A stretch of 64,000 nucleotides of DNA from Streptomyces sp. NBC_01485 (lineage in GTDB: Bacteria > Actinomycetota > Actinomycetes > Streptomycetales > Streptomycetaceae). The notes under the pieces were generated by a model. That model made no database searches. It was not told the DNA's origin and saw nothing but the letters and a program-made list of their open reading frames with translations. Both the position numbers and the translations under genes were made by a program. This document shows, in pieces, positions 45,467-54,088 of this stretch (positions are counted from its first letter, which is position 1; each line of letters begins with the position of its first letter). The stretch lies in assembly GCF_036227125.1 (NCBI RefSeq), contig NZ_CP109435.1:372001-436000 (forward strand), written 5' to 3'.

Positions 45467-46267
45467 TCACTCTCGCTTGTAAACGGGTGACCGCTTCTCC
45501 GCAAACGCACGGGCGCCTTCCTTCGCATCGACGGTGTCGAACACCGGCCACCCCCGGACGAGCTCCGCCGCGAGCCCCTCCGTCTCGGTGAGCTCGGCGC
45601 TCTCGTACACCGACGCCTTGACGGCCTCGACCGCCAACGGGCCGCAGGAGTTGACCCGTTCGGCGATCTCCAGCGCCTTCTCCAGGGCCGTGCCGTCGGG
45701 GACGACATGCCCGACCAAGCCGATGGCGGCAGCCTCCCGCGCGCTGTACGGGCGCCCGGTGAGCAGCATCTCCAGGGCGTGGGTGCGCGGGATCTGTCGT
45801 TGCAGGCGGACCGTGGAGCCGCCGATCGGGAACAGGCCGCGCCGCACCTCGAAGAGGCCGAAGGTGGCGGACTCGCCCGCGACGCGGATATCGGTGCCCT
45901 GGAGCATCTCCGTTCCGCCCGCGACGCAGTGGCCCTCGACGGCGGCGATCACCGGCTTGCGGGGGCGGTGGTGGCGCAGCATCGCCTTCCAGTGCAGGTC
46001 GGGGTCGGCCTTGAGCCGGTCGCGGTACTGCTCCCCTTCCATGCCCTGGCCGGCGAGGGCCTTGAGATCCATGCCGGCGCAGAACGCGCCGCCCGCTCCG
46101 GTGAACACGATCGAGCGGACCGAGTCGTCCTCGTCGGCCTCCAGCCAGCCGTCGTACAGGCCGACGAGCATGGCGATCGAGAGCGCGTTCCTGGCCTCCG
46201 GCCGGTTGAGCGTGAGCACGAGTGTGGCGCCTTCGCGCCGCACCGTGAGGTGTTCGGTACCGCCCAT
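45467..46267 (-). CDS. Enoyl-CoA hydratase/isomerase family protein
   Basis: 266 residues of the crotonase fold. The oxyanion-hole motifs are GAGGAFCAGMDLKAL and AVEGHCVAGGTEML; the second catalytic region VRRGLFPIGGSTVRL has Gly-Gly rather than the double Glu of classical hydratases, so a related reaction is possible. GGGGAG precedes the ATG at 46267. Divergent from the acyl-CoA synthetase gene, with an operator between. Confidence 0.88.
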   Translation of the reverse strand: MGGTEHLTVRREGATLVLTLNRPEARNALSIAMLVGLYDGWLEADEDDSVRSIVFTGAGGAFCAGMDLKALAGQGMEGEQYRDRLKADPDLHWKAMLRHHRPRKPVIAAVEGHCVAGGTEMLQGTDIRVAGESATFGLFEVRRGLFPIGGSTVRLQRQIPRTHALEMLLTGRPYSAREAAAIGLVGHVVPDGTALEKALEIAERVNSCGPLAVEAVKASVYESAELTETEGLAAELVRGWPVFDTVDAKEGARAFAEKRSPVYKRE

Positions 46268-46332
46268 CGCACATCTCCCCTCGGAAAGAACGAGAACAGG
46301 TTGCAGGAGGCGTGATGGCAGTTCAAGGGTTT

Positions 46333-46349
46333 TCTGACAGTCAGTCAGA
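46333..46349. promoter_or_regulatory. Operator TCTGAC-N5-GTCAGA (copy 1)
   Basis: Perfect six-base arms around five bases, in the divergent promoter between enoyl-CoA hydratase and acyl-CoA synthetase. A near-identical site lies at 59710-59726. Typical of TetR-family repressors. No candidate regulator is encoded in the window. Confidence 0.65.
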
Positions 46350-46442
46350 TTTCTTCGCGGGAGCCCTTCCCACTTGCCGCGCTCTTTGCTGTGATGACGC
46401 GAACCGTCGGGAGAACCAGGCCCCGCGAGGTCAGGAGGAGCG

Positions 46443-48047
46443 GTGGAGTACAACCTTGCCGACCTGTTCGAGTCGGTCGTCGACGTGGCGGCCGACCGTG
46501 AGGCGCTCGTGTACGTCGACCACCCCGGCACGGGCGCGGAACGGCGGCTGACGTACGCGGAGTTGGACACAGCCGCCAATCGGATCGGCCATCACCTCCT
46601 CGACAGCGGGCTGCGGCCCGGCGAGCATCTCGGCCTGCATCTGTACAACGGCGTCGAGTATCTGCAGACGGTGCTGGGCTGCCTGAAGGCGCGGATCGTG
46701 CCGGTCAACGTCAACTACCGCTATGTGGAGGAGGAGTTGGTCTACCTCTACCGGGACGCTGACCTGGCCGCGCTGGTCTTCGACGCGGAGTTCACCGACC
46801 GGGTGGCGGCGGCGCTTCCGCAGGCGCCGGCGCTGCGGCACCTGATCCGGGTGGGTCCGGCCGGCGAGGGCATCTCCTCCTTCACGGAGGCCGAGGCGGG
46901 CGGTTCCCCCGGGCGCGGGTTCCCGGCCCGCTCGGGCGACGACCAGTTCATCATCTACACCGGCGGCACGACCGGCCTGCCCAAGGGTGTGATGTGGCGT
47001 CAGGAGGACCTGTTCTTCTCGGGGTTGGGCGGTGGCTCGCCGACCGGGGAGCCGGTGAAGAAGCCGGAGGAGATCGCCGAGCGGGTGGCGGCGGGGGGTA
47101 CGGGGATCACCTTCTTCCCCACTCCCCCGCTGATGCACGGCACTTCCACGCTCACCGCCTTCATCGGCTTCAACTTCGGCCAACGTGTGGTGATCCACCG
47201 CAAGTTCGTGCCCGAGGAAGTGCTGCGGACGGTCGAGAAGGAGAAGGTCACCAGCATCTCCCTGGTGGGCGACGCGATGCTGCGGCCGTTGATCGACGCG
47301 CTCGAGGGTCCGATGAAGGGCACGGACTGCTCGTCGGTGTTCAGCGTGTCCTCGTCCGGGGCGATCATGTCGGACACGGTCCGCCGGCAGTTCCGGGCAC
47401 TGCTGCCCAACGCGATGCTGCTGAACAACTTCGGCTCCTCGGAGTCCGGCTTCAACGGCACGGCGACGGAGGACTCCGGGCCCGAGCGCGGCTTCCGGGT
47501 GCGGGTCAACTCCCGTACGCAGGTGGTCGATCCGGCCACGTACGAGCCGGTTGCGCCGGGCGAGGTGGGCCGGGTCGCCCAGCACGGCCATGTCCCCCTC
47601 GGCTACTACAACGACCCGGTGAAAACGGCCGAGACCTTCTTCGAGAAGGACGGCGAGCGCTGGGTGCTGCTCGGCGACATGGCGACCGTCGACGAGGAGG
47701 GCGTGGTCGTCGTCCTCGGCCGTGGCTCGCAGTGCATCAACACCGGGGGCGAGAAGGTGTACCCCGAGGAGGTCGAGCAGGCCCTGAAGTCGCACCCGGA
47801 CGTGTACGACGCCCTGGTGGCCGGGGTGCCGGACGCGACGTGGGGCAACCATGTGGCGGCGGTGGTGCAGGTGCGCACGGGTGCCCCGCTGCCCTCCCTG
47901 GAGGACATCCAGGGTCACTGCCGCACGCGGCTCGCCGGTTACAAGATCCCGCGTCAGCTGGTGCTCACCGAGGCCATCCGCCGCTCGCCGAGCGGGAAGG
48001 CGGACTACCGGTGGGCGCGGGAGGTGGCGGTCGCGGAGGACCGGTGA
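46443..48047 (+). CDS. Acyl-CoA synthetase (AMP-forming)
   Basis: 534 residues. ANL motifs are present: YTGGTTGLPKGVMW (phosphate loop), NNFGSSESG, LLGDMATVDEEG and NTGGEKVYPEEVEQ with the C-terminal catalytic Lys in SPSGKADYRW. Resembles the steroid/fatty acyl-CoA ligases FadD19/FadD17 by general sequence; substrate not certain. GTG start with AGGAGGAG. Divergent from the hydratase; both are probably controlled by the intervening operator. Confidence 0.88.
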   Translation: MEYNLADLFESVVDVAADREALVYVDHPGTGAERRLTYAELDTAANRIGHHLLDSGLRPGEHLGLHLYNGVEYLQTVLGCLKARIVPVNVNYRYVEEELVYLYRDADLAALVFDAEFTDRVAAALPQAPALRHLIRVGPAGEGISSFTEAEAGGSPGRGFPARSGDDQFIIYTGGTTGLPKGVMWRQEDLFFSGLGGGSPTGEPVKKPEEIAERVAAGGTGITFFPTPPLMHGTSTLTAFIGFNFGQRVVIHRKFVPEEVLRTVEKEKVTSISLVGDAMLRPLIDALEGPMKGTDCSSVFSVSSSGAIMSDTVRRQFRALLPNAMLLNNFGSSESGFNGTATEDSGPERGFRVRVNSRTQVVDPATYEPVAPGEVGRVAQHGHVPLGYYNDPVKTAETFFEKDGERWVLLGDMATVDEEGVVVVLGRGSQCINTGGEKVYPEEVEQALKSHPDVYDALVAGVPDATWGNHVAAVVQVRTGAPLPSLEDIQGHCRTRLAGYKIPRQLVLTEAIRRSPSGKADYRWAREVAVAEDR

Positions 48048-48090
48048 CCTCCACAGGGATCCCAGAGATCAGAGGGAGGCACTCGCGGTG

Positions 48091-48112
48091 AGGATCGGCA
48101 TGCCCCGATCCT
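48091..48112 (+). terminator. Hairpin after the acyl-CoA synthetase
   Basis: Eight-base arms AGGATCGG and CCGATCCT with a six-base loop, 44 bases after the stop codon. A moderate terminator. Confidence 0.45.
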
Positions 48113-48217
48113 GGACGTGGGCCGCAGCCGCCCGCAACCCGGTTCTCCCGGGCGACATTCACGACGAGCCCCCTTGCCTGATGCCCGCAGGCCTGGATTA
48201 CTGATCCCGAAGGAGAT

Positions 48218-48235
48218 CGACCGAATGATCGGTCG
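48218..48235. promoter_or_regulatory. Operator-like palindrome upstream of paaK
   Basis: CGACCGA-N4-TCGGTCG: perfect seven-base arms, 36 bases before the PaaK start. Compare the PaaR (TetR-family) sites known in Corynebacterium, which share an ACCG...CGGT core. It is distinct from the TCTGAy site. Confidence 0.55.
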
Positions 48236-48270
48236 CCCGTATTGACATGATTGGGCGAGGGAGAAGTCTC

Positions 48271-49572
48271 ATGAGGGATGCGCGGAACCTGCTGGACGAG
48301 GGCGAGCGCCTCGACGAGGACGCTCTGCGCGCGCTGCAACTGGGGCGTCTGCGGGCCTCGTTGCGTCACGCGTACGCCCATGTGCCCTTCTACCGCGACT
48401 CCTTCGACAAGGCCGGCGTCCACCCCGACGACTGCCGTGCCCTCGCCGATCTGTCCCGCTTCCCCTTCACCACCAAGGCGGACCTGCGCGCGCACTACCC
48501 GTACGGGATGTTCGCCGTCCCCCGGGACCGCGTCCGCCGCATCCACGCCTCCAGCGGCACCACCGGCCGTCCGACGGTCGTCGGCTACACGGACGCCGAC
48601 CTGTCCATGTGGGCGGACATGGTGGCCCGTTCGATCCGCGCGGCTGGCGGCCGCCCCGGCGACACGGTCCATGTGGCGTACGGGTACGGCCTGTTCACCG
48701 GCGGCCTCGGCGCCCACTACGGCGCCGAACGCCTCGGCTGTACGGTGATCCCGGCGTCCGGCGGCATGACGTCCCGTCAGGTCCTGCTGATCCAGGACCT
48801 GAAGCCGCGGATCATCATGGTGACCCCCTCCTACATGCTCACCCTCCTCGACGAGTTCGAACGGCAGGGCGTCGACCCCCGCTCCACATCGCTGCGCGTG
48901 GGCGTGTTCGGCGCCGAGCCGTGGACGGAGGCGATGCGTCAGGAGATCGAGGAGCGCTTCGCGATCGACGCCGTCGACATATACGGGCTGTCGGAGGTGA
49001 TCGGGCCGGGGGTCGCGCAGGAGTGCGTGGAGACCAAGGACGGCCTCCACATCTGGGAGGACCACTTCTTCCCGGAGGTGGTCGACCCGATCACCGGCGA
49101 GGTCCTCCCGGAGGGCGCGGAGGGCGAGTTGGTGTTCACCTCGCTCACCAAGGAGGCGATGCCGATCGTCCGCTACCGCACCCGTGACCTGACGGCCCTG
49201 CTGCCGGGCACGGCGCGCGTCTTCCGGCGGATGCGGAAGGTGACCGGCCGCAGCGACGACATGGTCATCCTGCGCGGGGTGAACCTCTTCCCGACCCAGA
49301 TCGAGGAGATCGTGCTGCGCACCCCGGCCGTGGCGCCGCACTTCCAGCTCCGCCTGACCCGCGAGGGCCGCCTCGACGCCCTCACGGTCCGTGCGGAGGC
49401 CCGCCCCGACGCCACCCCCGCGGACCGCGTCACCGCCGCGCACGCCATCGCGGCGGCGGTGAAGGACGGCATCGGGGTGTCGGTCTCGGTCGAGATCGTG
49501 GACCCGGAGTCGCTGGAGCGGTCGGTGGGCAAGATCAGGCGGATCGTTGACGAACGTCCACGGGAGTCATGA
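48271..49572 (+). CDS. paaK: Phenylacetate-CoA ligase
   Basis: 433 residues. PaaK features are HASSGTTGRPTVVGYT (phosphate loop), YGYGLFTGGLGAHYGAERLG, IPASGGMTSRQ, and IYGLSEVIGPG. The C-terminal PaaK domain shows SDDMVILRGVNLFPTQIEEI. Converts phenylacetate to phenylacetyl-CoA. GGGAGAAG precedes the ATG at 48271; an ATG at 48247 is less likely. No other paa genes are in the window, so this may be an orphan or relate to another arylacetate. Confidence 0.9.
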   Translation: MRDARNLLDEGERLDEDALRALQLGRLRASLRHAYAHVPFYRDSFDKAGVHPDDCRALADLSRFPFTTKADLRAHYPYGMFAVPRDRVRRIHASSGTTGRPTVVGYTDADLSMWADMVARSIRAAGGRPGDTVHVAYGYGLFTGGLGAHYGAERLGCTVIPASGGMTSRQVLLIQDLKPRIIMVTPSYMLTLLDEFERQGVDPRSTSLRVGVFGAEPWTEAMRQEIEERFAIDAVDIYGLSEVIGPGVAQECVETKDGLHIWEDHFFPEVVDPITGEVLPEGAEGELVFTSLTKEAMPIVRYRTRDLTALLPGTARVFRRMRKVTGRSDDMVILRGVNLFPTQIEEIVLRTPAVAPHFQLRLTREGRLDALTVRAEARPDATPADRVTAAHAIAAAVKDGIGVSVSVEIVDPESLERSVGKIRRIVDERPRES

Positions 49573-49602
49573 CGGCCGACGAGTCATGACCGGCGATCGC
49601 AG

Positions 49603-51099
49603 TCATGAGGTGAACCGGTCCCGCAGCTCCCGCTTGAGGATCTTGCCGCTCGCGTTGCGGGGCAGTTCGTCCACGAAGAGCACGCGCTTGGGGGCCTTGA
49701 AGTTCGTGAGTCTCTCGCGGGCGTGGGCGATGAGCTCGTCCTCGGTGACCTCGCCGCGCGGGACGACCACGGCCGTGACCGCCTCGATCCATTTCTCGTC
49801 GGGCAGCCCGATCACGGCGGCCTCGGCGACGGCGTCGTGGGTGTACAGCGCGTCCTCGACCTGGCGTGAAGCGACCAGTACGCCACCGGAGTTGATGACG
49901 TCCTTCACCCGGTCGACGATCGTGTAGTAGCCGTCGGCGTCGCGGACGGCGAGGTCGCCGGAGTGGAACCAGCCGTCACGGAAGGCCACTTCGGTCTCCT
50001 CGGGCTTGTCCCAGTAGCCCTCGCACAACTGCGGGGAACGGTAGACGACTTCACCGGGTGTGCCGTCGGGGACCTCCACGCCGTCCTCGTCGACGACCCG
50101 GGCGTCCACGAACAGGACCGTGCGCCCGCAGGAGTCCATGCGGCCCTTGTGCTCGTCGGGGGCAAGGACGGTGGCGAGCGGGCCGATCTCGCTCTGGCCG
50201 AAGCAGTTGTAGAACCCCAGTTTGGGCAGGCGTTCGCGCAGGCGCTCCAGGACGGGCACCGGCATGATCGACGCCCCGTAGTACGCCTTGCGCAGCGCGC
50301 TGAGGTCTCGGGTCGTGAAGTCGGGGCGGTTCGCGAGGCCGATCCACACGGTGGGCGGGGCGAAGAGGCTGTCGACGCGGCCCTCCTCGATGAGATCGAA
50401 GAGCTGGTCGCCGTCGGGCGCGTCCAGCACGATGTTCGTGGCGCCGACCGCGAGGTACGGCAGCAGGAACACGTGCAGCTGTGCCGAGTGGTACAGCGGG
50501 AGGGAGTGCGCGGGGCGGTCGCCGGCGCTCAGGTCGAGGGCGGCGATCGCACTCAGGTACTCGTGCACCAGGGCACGGTGGGTCATCATCGCGCCCTTGG
50601 GCTGGGCCGTCGTGCCCGAGGTGTAGAGCAGTTGCACCAGATCCTCGGCGCGCGGCTCGGGGCCGTCGTACAGGGCGGTCGCGGGGAGTCGGGCGAGGAG
50701 GGAGTCGTCGGCGTCGCGCAGGGCCAACGTCCTGACGCGGTCGGGGAGTCGGCCCGCGAGGTCGGGATCGGCGAGGACCAGGGCACTGCCCGACTGGTCG
50801 ACGATGTACGTCAGGTCGTCGCCGGTGAGGTTCTGGTTGACGGGGACGTGGACCAGGCCCGCGCGGGCGCAGGCGAGGAAGGCGATGAGGTAGGCGTCGG
50901 AGTTGTGCCCGTAGGCGCCGACCCGGTCGCCGGGGGCGAGCCCCTCGCCGAGCAGGACGCTCGCCGCGCGTGAGACGGCCTCGTCGAGTTCCTCGTAGGT
51001 CCAGGTGCGGTCGCGGTACTCGACGGCGACGCGCGCCGGGGTGCGACGGGCGCTGCGTCGCAGCACCCCGTCGACCGTACTGCCATGTCCGGGCGTCAT
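49603..51099 (-). CDS. Acyl-CoA synthetase (AMP-forming), long-chain-like
   Basis: 498 residues. LLYTSGTTAQPKGAMMTH phosphate loop, YNCFGQSEIGP, HSGDLAVRDADGYYTIVD hinge, VLVASRQVEDAL, and catalytic Lys in NASGKILKREL. Similar to the FadD/MenE-like fatty-acid-CoA ligases. Convergent with paaK, 30 bases between stops. Its upstream region borders the terpene cluster. Confidence 0.88.
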   Translation of the reverse strand: MTPGHGSTVDGVLRRSARRTPARVAVEYRDRTWTYEELDEAVSRAASVLLGEGLAPGDRVGAYGHNSDAYLIAFLACARAGLVHVPVNQNLTGDDLTYIVDQSGSALVLADPDLAGRLPDRVRTLALRDADDSLLARLPATALYDGPEPRAEDLVQLLYTSGTTAQPKGAMMTHRALVHEYLSAIAALDLSAGDRPAHSLPLYHSAQLHVFLLPYLAVGATNIVLDAPDGDQLFDLIEEGRVDSLFAPPTVWIGLANRPDFTTRDLSALRKAYYGASIMPVPVLERLRERLPKLGFYNCFGQSEIGPLATVLAPDEHKGRMDSCGRTVLFVDARVVDEDGVEVPDGTPGEVVYRSPQLCEGYWDKPEETEVAFRDGWFHSGDLAVRDADGYYTIVDRVKDVINSGGVLVASRQVEDALYTHDAVAEAAVIGLPDEKWIEAVTAVVVPRGEVTEDELIAHARERLTNFKAPKRVLFVDELPRNASGKILKRELRDRFTS

Positions 51100-51186
51100 G
51101 ACTGATGATCCTCAGGCGGTGGCCGGGGCACGTCAAGTGCTGGACGCACCCCGGCGTCGACGCCGAGTCGACGCCGAAAGGGGGTG

Positions 51187-51367
51187 AGCCGCCGGGAACA
51201 ATTCACAGCGAAATGCTTCTTTTGCTTCTCCGCGCTCCTTTGCGCCCCCCTGCAGAAAGGATTCGCGGCAAAGGGAACCCGTTCGAACTGGGCAGAACCT
51301 GACTCGGGTGCCAAGTCAGTGCACCGTCCGTTGTTGTGCGAGTGCCATATGAAGCAGGGGGTATGCG
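51187..51367. other. AT-rich upstream region of the terpene cluster with inverted repeat
   Basis: No gene. The GC content falls visibly (AATTCACAGCGAAATGC, TTCTTTTGCTTC). A perfect inverted repeat CTGACT-N9-AGTCAG lies at 51299-51319, 49 bases before the P450 start. It is a good candidate operator for the P450-terpene synthase pair. Confidence 0.5.
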
Positions 51368-52912
51368 ATGAGTAGCGCTGTGCCGGAACGAGAACGCGTA
51401 TGGAGGGTGGGTACTGCGCCAGGCATATTCCCACTCCTCGGCCACGGTATCGCCTTGTACCGTCGCCCGTTGGCTTTTCTGAATTCTTTGCCCGGCCATG
51501 GAGATCTGGTCGAGATCCGACTCGGTCCGCAGCGGGCCTGGATGGTGTGTCATCCGGAGTTGGTCCACCGGATGCTCAAGGACTCGCGCACCTTCGACAA
51601 GGGGGGTCCGCTGTTCGACAGGCTCCGGGTGCTGATGGGCGACGGTCTGGTCACGAGCCGCCACGCGGAGCACCGGCGCCAGCGCAGGCTGCTGCAACCC
51701 GCGTTCCTCCCGTCCCGGCTGCCCGATCAGACGGAGCTGATGGCCCAGGAGGCGGAGGCGGTGTGCCGCGACTGGCGTCCCGGGCAGGAGGTCGACGTCA
51801 GCGCGGCCATGATGGCACTGTCGACGCGGATGATCAGCCGCGTCCTCTTCTCCGACTCGCTCGACGCCGCGACGTCCGCCGAGGTGCGGGAGTGTCTGGC
51901 GGACATCGTCCGTGGCCTGTTCGTCCGCACCGTCGTGCCGGTCGACGCCCTGTTCCGCGTCCCCACGCCCGCGAACCGTCGCTACCGGCGGGCGGTCGCC
52001 CGCGTGCACGCGATCACCGACGCGGCCATCGCCGAGCGCCGTCGGGGCACTCCCCGCGACGACCTGCTGGGGACCCTGCTGGAGGCCTCGCGCGCCACCG
52101 GCTCGGACGCGGCAGACGCGACAGAGGCGGCAGACGGGGCAGAGGCGGCAGACGCGGCGATCACCGAGCAGGAGGTCCACGACCACCTCGTCTCGCTCCT
52201 GCTCACCGGGGCCGAGAGCACCGCCCTGTGCATGGCGTCCGCCTTCAGCCTCCTGGCGCAGGATCCACAGTCGGAGCGCCGTCTGCACGCGGAGGTCGAC
52301 AGCGTGCTCGGCGGACGGCAGCGGCCTGATCCCGACGATCTGACGCGCCTCCCCTACACCCGAAGCGTCGTCCACGAGACGCTGCGCCACTCCCCGCCCG
52401 GCTGGCTCTTCACCCGCGTCACCACCAGGGAGACGGAGCTCGCCGGGCACCGTCTCCCCCGGGGAGCCACCGTCCTGTACAGCCCCTACCTGCTGCAGCA
52501 CGATCCCGCGTCGTTCCCCGACCCCGACCGGTTCCTCCCCGAGCGCTGGCTGCCGGGACGGGCCACCGCCGCACCGCACGGTGCGATGCTGCCGTTCGCC
52601 ACGGGCAGCCGTAAGTGCATCGGCGACGCCTTCGCCATGGCGGAGGTCACGGTGGCCCTGGCCACCGTCGCCTCCCGCTGGCGTCTGACCCATCTGCCCG
52701 GCCCCGTCGCACCACCGCGTCCCGGGGCGACGCTGGGGCCGAGGTCCCTGCTGATGATCTGCGAGCCCCGTTCCCGCGCGTCGATCGGCGGCTCACCTCG
52801 TGCGGGTTCCAGCGCGCGCCGAGAAACCGCGGAACTCCCCGTAGCCGAATGCCCCGTACACGACTCTCAGGACTCTCGAAAGGCCGGTGACACCGGTGTC
52901 GACCACGCATGA
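51368..52912 (+). CDS. Cytochrome P450 of the terpene cluster
   Basis: 514 residues. I-helix TGAEST (280-285), ExxR as ETLR (Glu337, Arg340), PERW near 391, and heme motif PFATGSRKCIGDAF with Cys417. The type matches bacterial P450s of the CYP170/CYP102-like clans, often oxidising sesquiterpenes. A low-complexity Ala/Asp insert (about 246-264) is encoded by short repeats near 52110-52160. The C-terminal ~44 residues after the fold are unstructured and overlap the start of the terpene synthase gene (26 bases). Likely oxidises the product of that synthase. Confidence 0.92.
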   Translation: MSSAVPERERVWRVGTAPGIFPLLGHGIALYRRPLAFLNSLPGHGDLVEIRLGPQRAWMVCHPELVHRMLKDSRTFDKGGPLFDRLRVLMGDGLVTSRHAEHRRQRRLLQPAFLPSRLPDQTELMAQEAEAVCRDWRPGQEVDVSAAMMALSTRMISRVLFSDSLDAATSAEVRECLADIVRGLFVRTVVPVDALFRVPTPANRRYRRAVARVHAITDAAIAERRRGTPRDDLLGTLLEASRATGSDAADATEAADGAEAADAAITEQEVHDHLVSLLLTGAESTALCMASAFSLLAQDPQSERRLHAEVDSVLGGRQRPDPDDLTRLPYTRSVVHETLRHSPPGWLFTRVTTRETELAGHRLPRGATVLYSPYLLQHDPASFPDPDRFLPERWLPGRATAAPHGAMLPFATGSRKCIGDAFAMAEVTVALATVASRWRLTHLPGPVAPPRPGATLGPRSLLMICEPRSRASIGGSPRAGSSARRETAELPVAECPVHDSQDSRKAGDTGVDHA

Positions 52913-53903
52913 AGAAGCCACGCTCGCCGTACAGGACGAAATGCGTGCCTCCAGCCTGAAAGAACTGATCGACACCCACCTCTACATGCCCTTCCCGTTC
53001 CTGCAGAATCGCCACGAATCCGCGGCGGTCGCCGGCGTCGACGCATGGCTGCGCGAGAGGGGGCTGACCGACGAACCGGAGGTGGCGGCGATGATCGGCT
53101 ACACCCGGCCCGCCGAACTCGCGTCGTACAACAGCCCGACCGTGGACGCCGACATCCTCCAGCTCGTGGCCGATCAGATCGCCTACCAGTTCGTCTTCGA
53201 CGACCGGGCGGAAGAGGTCGGCCGGGAGTCTCCAGGCCTGCTGCTGCCCATGCTGAGCGAGAGCATCGGAATCCTGCGGGACGGCGAACCGCCCCACACC
53301 CCGCTGGGAGCGGCCCTGGCCGATCTCCACCGGCGAGTCCGCGAGCGGTGCACACCCGCACAGGCCGAGCGGTGGGCGTGGAAGAGCCGCGAGTACGTGC
53401 ACGGCCTGTTGTACGAGGCGGTGGCACAGGCCCATCCCTTCCCCATGGGGATCGGACTGTGCAGCTCGGTGCGTTCGCTCATCGCGGGCGTCGAGCCCTT
53501 CTACCCGCTGTGCGAGGCCGCGCAGCCGTGCGAACTGGCCCCCGAGGAACTCGGTCACCCCGTGATGCAACGCCTGAGTCGGCTGTCGGCCGATGCGGCG
53601 GTGTGGATTCCCGACCTGTTCTCCGCGGTGAAGGAGCATCAGACGGGCGGAATGATCAATCTCGCCCTCGCCCACCAGCGCACCCACCAGTGCTCCCTGC
53701 CGGCGGCCGTCATGCTGGCCATCCGGCAGATCAACGGCACGATCAGCGAGATCGAGAGGCTGTACACGGAGATCAAACCGGAGTTGAGCGCCGCCGGGGT
53801 CGGCTACGTGGACGGCATGATCGGCTGGATCCGCGGGTGTTACTACTGGTCCCGCACCGTGCCGCGCTACGCGGACACCTCGATGGCACCCGCCCACCTG
53901 TGA
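52887..53903 (+). CDS. Class I terpene synthase with a substituted NSE motif
   Basis: 338 residues. The Asp-rich motif is FVFDDRAEE (Asp105, Asp106, Glu109). The diphosphate sensor Arg196 and the C-terminal RY pair (Arg327-Tyr328) are at the expected places. The NSE triad normally reads N-D-x-x-S-x-x-x-E; here it is Pro242-D243-L-F-S246-A-V-K-E250. Asn, a Mg2+ ligand, is thus Pro. Sensor-to-NSE spacing (46) is normal, so the site is aligned. The product cannot be predicted; closest in style to bacterial sesquiterpene synthases. Start taken at GTG 52887 (GTG 52896 also possible). Confidence 0.9.
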   Translation: MTPVSTTHEEATLAVQDEMRASSLKELIDTHLYMPFPFLQNRHESAAVAGVDAWLRERGLTDEPEVAAMIGYTRPAELASYNSPTVDADILQLVADQIAYQFVFDDRAEEVGRESPGLLLPMLSESIGILRDGEPPHTPLGAALADLHRRVRERCTPAQAERWAWKSREYVHGLLYEAVAQAHPFPMGIGLCSSVRSLIAGVEPFYPLCEAAQPCELAPEELGHPVMQRLSRLSADAAVWIPDLFSAVKEHQTGGMINLALAHQRTHQCSLPAAVMLAIRQINGTISEIERLYTEIKPELSAAGVGYVDGMIGWIRGCYYWSRTVPRYADTSMAPAHL

Positions 53904-54088
53904 GAGCGAGCTTCCAGGAGTGAGTTATTTGGAACGCCTTACCCAGCAGAGCAGACAACCTAACCATTCCGACGCATGATTCATCCTTCCCGGTCATCAT
54001 CGGAGCTCAACGGCGTCACTGGGTGTGCACCAGGGGCGTACCCTCAGCGCAGTCCTCCGAGGATCACCGACAGGAAGCGGTAGGGCAC

